The notes under the pieces: model-generated | What the model was told of the DNA's origin: nothing | Database searches by the model: none | Seen by the model: the letters and a program-made list of their open reading frames with translations, nothing else | In this document: positions 18,124 to 25,107 of the stretch, in pieces | How the letters are laid out: each line of letters starts with the position of its first letter | How positions within the stretch are numbered: position 1 is the stretch's first letter | DNA from: Donghicola sp041224595 | GTDB lineage: Bacteria; Pseudomonadota; Alphaproteobacteria; Rhodobacterales; Rhodobacteraceae | Assembly: GCF_041224595.1 (NCBI RefSeq) | Contig: NZ_JBGFGN010000121.1 | Location: forward strand, 1-44,825 | Direction of reading: 5' to 3' | Length of the DNA stretch: 44,825 nt | Position numbers and translations under genes: made by a program

Positions 18124-18987
18124 TTACTTGTCGGATTCCGTGAGGCCCTTGACGAACCAGCTCTGGAAAAAAATGACGATGAGAACAGGCGGGAGGATCG
18201 CGATGATCGCCAAAAGGTTAGAGCGCCCGTATTCCGGCAGGTTTGTCCCCTCGAGCGCTTGGGTGATCTGCTTGATGCCGCGGACCAGTGTGTACATGCC
18301 CTCGTCCGTGGTGATCATGGTGGGCCACAGGTACTGGTTCCAACCGTAGACGAACATGATGATGAACATCGCCGCGATCATGGTGCGCGACAGGGGCACC
18401 AGAATGTCGATGAAGAACTTGATGGGGCCCGCGCCGTCGATGCGGGCTGCTTCGACCAGTTCTTCGGGGATCGAGCGGAAGAACTGCCGGAAGAAGAACG
18501 TCGCCGTGGCCGAGGCGATGAGCGGGATAATCAGGCCTTGATAGGTGTTCAGCATCCCCAGCTTCTGCACAATCTCGTAGGATGGCAGAATGCGCACCTC
18601 GAGCGGCAAAAGCAGCGTGGTAAAGATCACCCAGAAGGCCAGCGTCGCGAACTTCAGCCGGAAGTAGACGATCGCGTAGGCGGCCATCATCCCGATGACG
18701 ATCTTGCCGATGGCAAAGCCAAAGCCGAGGACCATCGAGTTATACAGCATCCTCAGGCCCGTATTCTCGCCAGAAAAGCCGTCGGCCTTGAACATCGCCT
18801 TTTCAAAGTTAACGGGCAGTTGGTCGCCAAAGACCAGACCGGGGCCGAACTTGGTGGTGTGTAAGTCCGTGGTCGAGGCCATCTGGACCAGCATCACCAC
18901 GGGCAGGATCATGATCAGCGATCCGATGATCAGGATAGAGTGGTCCAATACCACGGACCAACGGATACGACGTGCGGGAACAGACAT
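18124..18987 (-). CDS. ugpE: sn-glycerol-3-phosphate ABC transporter permease UgpE-like
   Basis: A membrane permease of 287 aa with six hydrophobic segments. The coupling motif EELVEAARIDGAGPIKFF lies near residues 182-199. This MalG-like form ends with the characteristic GLTESDK tail (compare VKGLTxGAVK in this class). It lies 10 bases downstream of the first permease gene and 12 bases upstream of ugpC. Together the two permeases form the channel that receives substrate from the UgpB-like protein. Confidence 0.88.
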   Translation of the reverse strand: MSVPARRIRWSVVLDHSILIIGSLIMILPVVMLVQMASTTDLHTTKFGPGLVFGDQLPVNFEKAMFKADGFSGENTGLRMLYNSMVLGFGFAIGKIVIGMMAAYAIVYFRLKFATLAFWVIFTTLLLPLEVRILPSYEIVQKLGMLNTYQGLIIPLIASATATFFFRQFFRSIPEELVEAARIDGAGPIKFFIDILVPLSRTMIAAMFIIMFVYGWNQYLWPTMITTDEGMYTLVRGIKQITQALEGTNLPEYGRSNLLAIIAILPPVLIVIFFQSWFVKGLTESDK

Positions 18988-18997
18988 CTGGGGGCCC

Positions 18998-19879
18998 TCA
19001 GGTATAATGGATGCGGCGTTCGACCATGCGGAACTGGAAGATGGTCAGAGCCAGAACCAGCACCATCAGAATCACCGATTGCGCGGACGAGCCACCAAGG
19101 TCATTGCCGCGGAAACCGTCCAGATAGACCTTGTACACAAGGGTCATCGGGTTGTTGCCGGGCTCGCCTTTGAACGTGGTGTCAAAGATGCCGAAGGTGT
19201 CGAACAGCGCGTAAGTGATGTTGATAATCAGTAGGAAGAAACCCGTGGGCGCCAGCAGCGGGAATGTCACGTCCCAGAACCTGCCAGCCGCAGAGCGGTT
19301 GTCGATCAATGCCGCCTCGCGCACCGAGCGCGGAATGGACTGCAAGCCCGACAGGAAGAAGATGAAGTTCACCGGCAGCTGCTTCCACACCGACATGACG
19401 ACCAGCGTGAAGGCTGTGTCGAAGTAGTTTACCCCAAGGCGGAAATCCCACCCGAACTGCGCGACGAAATCTTTGACCGGGCCCCACGACTGGTCAAACA
19501 GCACCAGACCGATCACGCCGGCGACGGGGGGCGCAACCGCGTAGACCCACATAAGCAGTGTGCGATAGGTCTTGGCCCCGCGAATGACTTTGTCCGCTTT
19601 GACCGCCAGCAAGAGCGCGATGGCCAGCGACAGGAAGGTCACCAAAGCCACAAAGATCACGGTAAACCACGCCGCCCGCATGTAAGACGCGGAATCCAGC
19701 AGCATGGTGTAGTTCTTGATCCCCACAAAGGTTTCACCAAAACCGAAGGGGTCCTGAAGAAAGAACGAGGATCGAACCGCATGAGCGGCAGGCCAATAGA
19801 AGAAGATAAAGATAATGGTCAGCTGGGGCAGCAGGAACAGAACTGGCAGCCAACGGTCGGAAAATCCGGCGCGTTTCAT
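18998..19879 (-). CDS. ugpA: sn-glycerol-3-phosphate ABC transporter permease UgpA-like
   Basis: A membrane permease of 293 aa in the MalF-like position. It has an N-terminal hydrophobic segment (LPVLFLLPQLTIIFIFFYW), a periplasmic part with GETFVGIKNYTMLL, and the coupling loop SVREAALIDNRSAAGRFWDV near 203-222. A YALFDTFGIFDTTF segment late in the protein is typical of UgpA. It is separated from the binding-protein gene by 70 bases that contain a strong attenuating terminator, so it is likely made in lower amount. Confidence 0.88.
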   Translation of the reverse strand: MKRAGFSDRWLPVLFLLPQLTIIFIFFYWPAAHAVRSSFFLQDPFGFGETFVGIKNYTMLLDSASYMRAAWFTVIFVALVTFLSLAIALLLAVKADKVIRGAKTYRTLLMWVYAVAPPVAGVIGLVLFDQSWGPVKDFVAQFGWDFRLGVNYFDTAFTLVVMSVWKQLPVNFIFFLSGLQSIPRSVREAALIDNRSAAGRFWDVTFPLLAPTGFFLLIINITYALFDTFGIFDTTFKGEPGNNPMTLVYKVYLDGFRGNDLGGSSAQSVILMVLVLALTIFQFRMVERRIHYT

Positions 19880-19899
19880 GAGCCCTCCGTACGTATTAC

Positions 19900-19932
19900 A
19901 AAAAGAGGCGGCCGCACGTGGGCGGCCACCTC
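19900..19932 (-). terminator. Intercistronic terminator between ugpB and ugpA
   Basis: On the minus strand an 11-bp stem with one G-T pair (arms at 19922-19932 and 19905-19915) is followed directly by UUUUU at 19904-19900. It lies 17 bases after the ugpB stop. Such partial terminators give excess binding protein over membrane subunits. Confidence 0.8.
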
Positions 19933-19949
19933 CGGAGCTACAAGTGTGA

Positions 19950-21251
19950 TCAGTTCTGGGTCATCGCGAAGCGCGACAGCAGTTCATTCGCTTCGGTTTC
20001 GATGGTCTCGAACGCTGCATCAACCGAGGTTTCGTCGGTCAGAATGCGGCCGAACTCGCGGTTCATCACGTCGCGGATCTGGGGGTAGAAGCCCATGCGG
20101 TAGCCTTTGGTGTTCTCGCCCGACGCCAGCGATAGCTGCTGGATACCAACTTCGGCAGCGGGGAAGCGGTCGTAGTGACCGTCTTCTTTGGCCATCTCGT
20201 AGGCTGCATTGGTGATCGGAACATAGCCGGTTTCACGGTGCCACATGTACTGAACTTCGGGCGAGGTCAGGAATTCAAAGAAGGCAGCGGTTGCGGCATT
20301 CTCTTCGTCCGACTTACCAGCCATCGCGAACAACGACGCGCCGCCGATGAAGGTCTGAGTGGGCTCGGTAGTGATCTCTTCCCAATAGGGCAGATAGGTG
20401 GCCGAGAATTCGAAGGGCAGGTCTTTCTGCATCAGACCGCCGAACGAGCCCGAAGAACCCATCCAGATCGCGACTTTGCCTTCTTCGAAGGGCGCTTGGT
20501 TGTCATCCCACGATGCGCCATACCAAGCGTACTTGCCTTCATCCAGCCACTCTTTGACATTGGTCCAGTGCATCTTCAGCTCGTCGCTGTTGACCAGGAT
20601 CTGAGTGTCGGTGCCGGTGTAGCCGTTGTCGTTGGTCGCGAAGGGCAGGTTGTGACGCGACACGAAGTTCTCAACGAAGATCCAGGGCGAGTGCGACTGC
20701 GCCAGCGGGATGTAGCCTGCGTCGATCAGAGCGGGTGCGGTGGTGGTTTCGAACTCTTCCCAAGTCTTGGGCGCTTCGACGCCAGCCGCTGCCAGAGCGT
20801 CTACGTTGAAGTACATGATGGGCGAGGACGAGTTGAAGGGCATGCCGATCATCTTGCCGTCTGCGTCAGCGTAGAAGTAGCGCACGCCCGAGATGTAGTC
20901 GTTGATGTCGAACTCGACGCCGTTTTCGGTCAGCAGGTCCTGAACGGGAACGGTCGCGCCCTTGGCACCGATCACGGTCGCTGCGCCAGCGTCGAACACC
21001 TGCATGATGTTGGGCTGCTCGCCAGCGCGGAAGGCAGCGATGCCTGAGGTCAGGGTCTCTTCGTACGAACCTTTGAAGACGGGGGTGATGGTGTACTCGT
21101 CTTGGCTCGCGTTGAAGTCGGTCGCGATCTGGTTGACGGTTTCACCCAGTGCGCCGCCCATTGCGTGCCACCAAGTGATATTGGTTTCCGCGTAGACTGC
21201 GTTCGAGGCCAGCATCAGAGCAAGGCTGGAGACGATGGAAAGACGCTTCAT
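19950..21251 (-). CDS. ugpB: sn-glycerol-3-phosphate-binding periplasmic protein UgpB-like
   Basis: Solute-binding protein of 433 aa with a signal peptide (MKRLSIVSSLALMLASNAVYA, cleaved near residue 21). The mature start ITWWHAMGGALGETVNQIA and the segments FKGSYEETLTSGIAAFRAG and IMQVFDAGAATV match UgpB closely. UgpB binds sn-glycerol-3-phosphate and glycerophosphodiesters such as glycerophosphocholine. The frame is open much further upstream (to 21461), but that part is not protein-like. Of two ATG codons, 21260 and 21251, I prefer 21251, which opens the signal peptide and has GGATGAG just before it. It is the first gene of the minus-strand ugpBAEC operon and is divergent from a LacI-type regulator. 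Confidence 0.93.
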   Translation of the reverse strand: MKRLSIVSSLALMLASNAVYAETNITWWHAMGGALGETVNQIATDFNASQDEYTITPVFKGSYEETLTSGIAAFRAGEQPNIMQVFDAGAATVIGAKGATVPVQDLLTENGVEFDINDYISGVRYFYADADGKMIGMPFNSSSPIMYFNVDALAAAGVEAPKTWEEFETTTAPALIDAGYIPLAQSHSPWIFVENFVSRHNLPFATNDNGYTGTDTQILVNSDELKMHWTNVKEWLDEGKYAWYGASWDDNQAPFEEGKVAIWMGSSGSFGGLMQKDLPFEFSATYLPYWEEITTEPTQTFIGGASLFAMAGKSDEENAATAAFFEFLTSPEVQYMWHRETGYVPITNAAYEMAKEDGHYDRFPAAEVGIQQLSLASGENTKGYRMGFYPQIRDVMNREFGRILTDETSVDAAFETIETEANELLSRFAMTQN

Positions 21252-21366
21252 AAAACTCATCCGGTTTTTATGCCCCGAAGGGCGGTCAAAAGGGTCACGC
21301 GAGGCAGAGTGGCGCGACGGTTTTGCCCACCCGGTGCCTATGACCATTTTGCGGCCTTGCCCCCGA

Positions 21367-21384
21367 TGTGCACACGTGTTCACA
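21367..21384. promoter_or_regulatory. 18-bp near-perfect palindrome, candidate LacI-family operator
   Basis: TGTGCACACGTGTTCACA has a self-complementary ACACGTGT core and TGTG/CACA ends; 16 of 18 positions match its reverse complement. It sits in the divergent spacer between the ugpB-like gene and the LacI-type gene, where a LacI operator would be expected. Binding is inferred. Confidence 0.55.
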
Positions 21385-21445
21385 TAACCGCCACATGTAA
21401 CGGCTAGATGTCGACGCAGCGAATTTTTTCCAAAAGGCCAAAAAA

Positions 21446-22441
21446 ATGGATCACGATACAAAACGCAGGGTAACAGCCGCCGACGTTGCCAAACTTGCAG
21501 GTGTCTCGAGATCTGCAGTCTCTCGGGCCTTTACCCAAGGCGCGTATCTTGCGCCGGACAAACGGAAACTCATCGAAAAGGCCGCGCAGGAACTGGGATA
21601 CCGCCCCAACGCTTTGGCAGCGGGGCTACAGGGGCGGCGTTCAAACCTTGTAGCAATTTTTGTCGGTGAGATGGCGAACGAGTATGACAAAGAAGTGGCA
21701 GCAAAGCTAATCGCCGGCCTGAACAGTGCTGGTAAATGGCCGATCGTGATCGGTGGCAGCGGTCAATCAGCGCGCTAAGGCGTGAATAATGTGCTGAGCT
21801 ACCCTCTTGAGGCGATGATCCTCCGTTCCGGCAGTCTGTCCGCCGATATCTCGGAGGCGTGCGGCAAGCTCGGCATTCCGGTCATCGCGAGTGGACGCAT
21901 TTTGGAAGCCGATGGTGTTGATAATGTCTGTTGCCGTAACCGCGAGGGTATCGCCAAGGGTGTAGAGGTTCTGTTGGCCAAAGGGCGTCGTAATTTTGGG
22001 TTCATCGGTGGACCAAGCACCTTTGCGGCCTCAGCCGACCGCCGCGCTGGGGTCGTTGGCGCGCTACGCACAGCGGGCCTGACATTAATGGCAGAGGAAA
22101 CTGGAGGGTTTACCGTGCAAAGCGGATACGACGCCGCCCTGCGCTTGCAGCAGCTGGATAGACTGGATGCCTTGGTCTGCGCGAATGATGCGATGGCCAT
22201 CGGGGCACTTAGTGCGTTGCGCGAGCAAGGGCACCTCGTGCCCAAAGACATATCAGTCATCGGGTTCGACGACATTGAGATGGCGCGTTGGCCATCCATT
22301 CAACTCACAACGCTGCGCAATCCGATAGATGCCCTTGTAGAGGCTGTTCTGGATTTGCTGGAACGCCGCGCCGCTCATCCGGCAAAAGACCCGGAGATGA
22401 TTTGGCTGGACGCGGAGGTCATTCTCCGCGCCACGCACTAA
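21446..22441 (+). pseudogene. LacI-family transcriptional regulator interrupted by an in-frame TAA
   Basis: The two open frames 21446-21778 and 21782-22441 are in the same reading frame and are separated only by a TAA at 21776-21778 and one glycine codon. Joined, they give about 330 sense codons, the normal LacI length. The first part holds the helix-turn-helix (VTAADVAKLAGVSRSAVSRAF) and the hinge (YRPNALAAGLQGRRS). The second holds the sugar-binding core, including FGFIGGPS, VCANDAMAIGAL and ISVIGFDDIEMARWPS. The break falls at GGSGQSAR-stop-GVNNVLSYP, where LacI proteins continue without a gap. It is divergent from the ugp operon and probably its regulator. Options are pseudogene, stop readthrough, or sequencing error. 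A free 110-aa DNA-binding fragment may still be made. Confidence 0.85.
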
Positions 22442-22444
22442 ACA

Positions 22445-23134
22445 TCACAGCTCTTCGGGTTCCATCACCGTCATCACCCGGACATCCACCTCAGGCAATG
22501 CGTCGATCAGCGGCTGCGCTGACTGCTCGAGGACCGGAAAAGTCTTGTAGTGACAGGGGATCACGGTCTTGAAATCAAAGAACCGCTTCGCCGCATACGC
22601 CGCGCCCTCCATGTCCATGGTATAGTGTCCACCTGCACATAGAATACCAATATCAGGTTTGTAGCGATCAGCGATGATGTCCATCTCCATGGTGACATCG
22701 GTATCGCCCGAGAAGTAGATCGAGTGCCCTTCCCCTCGGATAACAAAGCCCGCTTCGCCGCCCGCATAAAGCGGCGCGTCAGCGAAATCGATCGAAGACG
22801 AATGAACCGCAGTCACCATTGTCACGGAAACCTCACCGATCTGGACGGTGCCCCCCTTGCCGAAGCCGGTCGCTTGGACGCCCTGCCCCGACAGCCAGTT
22901 CGCAAGTTCGTGGATGCAGTAGACCGCAAGCCCGGACTCTTGAGCAATCGAGATGATATTCGACGCATGGTCGCCGTGTCCATGAGACAACAGGACCGCC
23001 GTCACACCGGATACAGCGTCTTGCCAGCGGTCTTCGGGAAAACTCGGGTTACCAGAGAGCCACGGGTCCACCAACAGAACTTGTCCTGCGATCTCGAGTC
23101 GAAAGCCGGAATGTCCTAACCAAGTCAATTTCAT
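22445..23134 (-). CDS. UPF0173 metal-dependent hydrolase (metallo-beta-lactamase fold)
   Basis: A 229-aa protein of the UPF0173 family, a small metallo-beta-lactamase-fold group of unknown substrate. It starts MKLTWLGHSGF. The metal-binding signature is LLSHGHGDH near residue 50, with further ligands in TAVHSSS, YFSGDTDVT and CHYKTF. The full length matches the family, and there is no signal peptide. It is convergent with the LacI-type gene (3-base gap). A long spacer separates it from the Fnr-type gene upstream. Confidence 0.93.
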   Translation of the reverse strand: MKLTWLGHSGFRLEIAGQVLLVDPWLSGNPSFPEDRWQDAVSGVTAVLLSHGHGDHASNIISIAQESGLAVYCIHELANWLSGQGVQATGFGKGGTVQIGEVSVTMVTAVHSSSIDFADAPLYAGGEAGFVIRGEGHSIYFSGDTDVTMEMDIIADRYKPDIGILCAGGHYTMDMEGAAYAAKRFFDFKTVIPCHYKTFPVLEQSAQPLIDALPEVDVRVMTVMEPEEL

Positions 23135-23265
23135 GGGAAACTCCTTTGGGGGTCAAACAAATCAAAGCGTACAGACTATTTACGACAATATATCCCGCGC
23201 CAAAAAACAACCATAAGACGTGTATCGCTATTCCCAAAGACCGCAGACCCAAAGACCCGAGACGT

Positions 23266-23428
23266 AAAAAGCCGGTTACCAGAAGAACTGGTAACCGGCT
23301 CAAATTCTAAAACGAAGTGGGTCCGAAACTGACTAGGACGAGACAGCACAAAGCCGGACTAGCAAAAGAGGGACACTGAAAACGTTGCGTGCCGAAACTT
23401 CAATTAACTTTTGGATAAGATTTCCATA
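23266..23428 (-). ncRNA. Candidate small RNA of about 160 nt with its own promoter and terminator
   Basis: On the minus strand, TTGAGA (23463-23458), a 17-base spacer and TATCCT (23440-23435) form a good sigma-70-type promoter, predicting a start near 23428. The transcript would end at a perfect 13-bp hairpin (arms 23288-23300 and 23270-23282, loop TTCTT) followed by UUUUU at 23269-23265. No open frame of note lies between. The terminator is too far from any upstream gene stop (over 500 bases after the Fnr-type gene) to serve it simply. Seen: promoter-like boxes and terminator. Inferred: a discrete small RNA. Confidence 0.45.
23270..23300 (-). terminator. Perfect 13-bp rho-independent terminator (minus strand)
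   Basis: AGCCGGTTACCAG and CTGGTAACCGGCT pair with no mismatch around a 5-base loop. The minus strand continues with a run of five T. One of the clearest terminators in the window, yet no protein gene ends near it. Confidence 0.85.
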
Positions 23429-23434
23429 CCATTT

Positions 23435-23463
23435 AGGATAGTAAGGTATTCCATACCTCTCAA
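23435..23463 (-). promoter_or_regulatory. Sigma-70-type promoter with palindrome in the spacer
   Basis: TTGAGA-N17-TATCCT on the minus strand. The palindrome AGGTAT-TCC-ATACCT at 23444-23458 fills the spacer, a classic repressor position. A second copy of TTCCATACC lies at 23422-23430, close to the predicted start. Prediction only. Confidence 0.45.
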
Positions 23464-23483
23464 CCAAGAAAATCACCTATAAC

Positions 23484-23500
23484 ATTGATTTAAAATCAAT
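23484..23500. promoter_or_regulatory. FNR-like palindrome TTGAT-N5-ATCAA
   Basis: The half sites match the FNR/Dnr consensus, but the gap is 5 bases instead of the usual 4. It lies about 64 bases before the predicted small-RNA start and in the spacer downstream of an Fnr-family gene. On the plus strand it is followed by a run of T and could instead act as a weak AT-rich terminator. Confidence 0.3.
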
Positions 23501-23813
23501 TTTTTATTCCCAAAGCAATCAATTAGCGAGCAGGACTGACAGAGTCCTGTCGATCTGGTCCAGTTTCTGTGCAGTTCTTGTTACAATCTTGCGGAGCAAG
23601 TTGACGTTAGGGCACGAAAAAACAAAAGAAATCCCTCTATGACATCACTTGGATCATGCCGCATAGGTTTCAGTTCCACCAGTCAATGAACCGGACACAC
23701 GATATAGGTGTATTTGCAAGAATCATCCCCACACCTTGCCAGATCAGAGATTCGGTCGAAATATCTTCCAGTGCATCAAGGGAACCTGTGCGACACCGCG
23801 ACCAATTGGGACA

Positions 23814-24545
23814 TTACAAGCGCGACGTTTCCCGCCAAATATCACCGGTTGCGCGGACCAGCGCCGCTTTGTCGAGCACTTTGATTTTCGTTGGGCTGTG
23901 CATCTCGATCACCCCTGCCTTCGAGAAGGCACGAATCTGGCGCGACACCGTTTCCATCTTCAGCCCCAAAAGGCTGCCGATGCGATCACGGGTCAGCAGC
24001 AAATCAATCAAACCTTCGCTTCCCGGAATCGACTGACGCGACAACCGCAAGATCAGGCTCGCCACCCGCTCCGGCGCGGTTTTGCGCCCCAGCATGGTAT
24101 ACCAGCCCCGCGTGGCCTGCAGTTCAGTCGCAACGAGATCCAGGTAGTTTAACTGCAGACGCGGCACCTCTCTCAACAGCGCGCGGAAATGCTCGGCGCT
24201 GGTGCCAAAAATCGCGGTTCGATCCAGCGCCATCGCCAGCACGCCAGACGTTCGCGGACCCGCAGGGCTGACCAGATCGCCGCAGAGCAAGAGACCGACT
24301 GTCTGCATACCGATCCCAGATCGGGACACACGCGCAAGCGCACCAGATTGGATGACACCCACCATAGGCGCACCGTCCAGCAATATCGGGGCTCCATCGT
24401 TAAAGCGGTGAATGGAAAATGTTTGTGCGATCCTCTCTTGTTCAGCCGCACAAAGGCCAACAAACAAAGCATGATCAGGCAAAAGGGCGCAGTCGCCCGC
24501 CATAGGCACGACTGTCGCCTCTGGTAGTGGTGTCAAAGCGTTCAT
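23814..24545 (-). CDS. Crp/Fnr-family transcriptional regulator without iron-sulfur cysteines
   Basis: A 243-aa regulator: an N-terminal cyclic-nucleotide-type beta-roll (about 35-130), a dimerisation helix, then a winged HTH. The recognition helix reads RDRIGSLLGLKMETVSRQIRAF, with the E-x-x-S-R pattern of FNR-type proteins that read TTGAT half sites. Unlike FnrL or FNR, the N-terminus has no cysteine cluster: only Cys19 and Cys32 precede the beta-roll. A 4Fe-4S oxygen sensor is therefore not expected, and a heme/NO (Dnr-like) or other signal is possible. It has no close operon partner; the next gene on the same strand begins upstream after a 131-base gap. Confidence 0.88.
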   Translation of the reverse strand: MNALTPLPEATVVPMAGDCALLPDHALFVGLCAAEQERIAQTFSIHRFNDGAPILLDGAPMVGVIQSGALARVSRSGIGMQTVGLLLCGDLVSPAGPRTSGVLAMALDRTAIFGTSAEHFRALLREVPRLQLNYLDLVATELQATRGWYTMLGRKTAPERVASLILRLSRQSIPGSEGLIDLLLTRDRIGSLLGLKMETVSRQIRAFSKAGVIEMHSPTKIKVLDKAALVRATGDIWRETSRL

Positions 24546-24676
24546 GAAAAATCCCCAGTCGGGAGAGCCGCGCCGATAAAGGGCCGCGGTGTTGAATAGG
24601 ACGGACTAAATTCTATCGGATGGCAAATTTCTCGCGGCAGGTCTGGTGATACGAACCTGTGCGGCGCCAAAGCGTT

Positions 24677-25030
24677 TTACGGGCGCGGCGGCGCTCTGGA
24701 CGGTGGTCTATCGAACGACGCAAGGGCATCGGACCGGCGTAAATCACGCAAGAAGACCTGACGAACATAGCGCAGGTTTCCTTGGACAAGCGAAATATCA
24801 GGATCAGAGAGATGAAACGACGTCACCAAACGGCAGGCATTACATGTATCCTTGCCAAGCATCAGGTCGTCGCCGCACAGATCATCGGTTGCTCCGACAC
24901 TCTGGTAGAACGCTGCAAGCGCGGTGTCCTGCGCCGAAGAGAAATGATGGCCGAACGCCGTACTGACGAGCCCGAAGGCCAGCAGCGCAGTCAAAAGTGA
25001 AATACGGAATCGGCGCACCATGAAATACAT
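24677..25030 (-). CDS. Small secreted protein, DUF2946-like
   Basis: A 117-aa protein with a signal peptide: basic MVRRFRIS, hydrophobic core LLTALLAFGLVSTAFG, cleavage near residue 27. The mature part has a Cys pair region, DDLCGDDLMLGKDTCNACRLV, and a C-terminus ending SRAPPRP. Both recall DUF2946, a family of small exported proteins often found with TonB receptors or copper-related genes. The cysteines may bind metal or form a disulfide; the function is unknown. ATG codons occur at 25030 and 25021, with AGGTG just upstream of both, so the start is uncertain by three codons. I see no metal-transport genes next to it. Confidence 0.65.
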   Translation of the reverse strand: MYFMVRRFRISLLTALLAFGLVSTAFGHHFSSAQDTALAAFYQSVGATDDLCGDDLMLGKDTCNACRLVTSFHLSDPDISLVQGNLRYVRQVFLRDLRRSDALASFDRPPSRAPPRP

Positions 25031-25107
25031 GCACCTAGAAATATCACGTTAATTCAGTGCAGTAAGAGGATAACATGACGCAGAGCGACGTCCTGCCGCA
25101 GGCTGGT

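Larger units (their letters stand above)
23135..23813. other. Long AT-rich intergenic region with terminators and inverted repeats
   Basis: Nearly 680 bases without a convincing protein gene. On the minus strand it holds a perfect rho-independent terminator (23266-23300), a consensus-like promoter (23435-23463) with a 15-base palindrome in its spacer, and an FNR-like palindrome (23484-23500). It also has a 7-bp hairpin at 23531-23549 (CAGGACT/AGTCCTG). The part from 23400 to 23520 is clearly richer in A+T than its surroundings. I read it as carrying at least one small RNA gene, described separately. The open plus-strand frames at the right end are antisense to the Fnr-type gene. Confidence 0.5.

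Noticed and set aside
20175..21047. Plus-strand open frame of 290 codons opposite the ugpB gene
   Set aside because: Shadow of the UgpB-like coding sequence; no recognisable domain or ribosome-binding site.
23404..23454. Minus-strand mini-frame MEYLTILNGMEILSKS
   Set aside because: Only 16 residues, and its ATG lies upstream of the predicted -10 box, so it would not be in the transcript from the best promoter. The SD-like GAGAGG is too close to the ATG.
23484..23500. Canonical FNR box
   Set aside because: The half sites fit, but the spacing is 5 bases instead of 4, so I list it only as FNR-like and at low confidence.
23656..24152. Plus-strand frames of 126-138 codons near the Fnr-type gene
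   Set aside because: They run antisense into the Fnr-type coding sequence and lack any motif.
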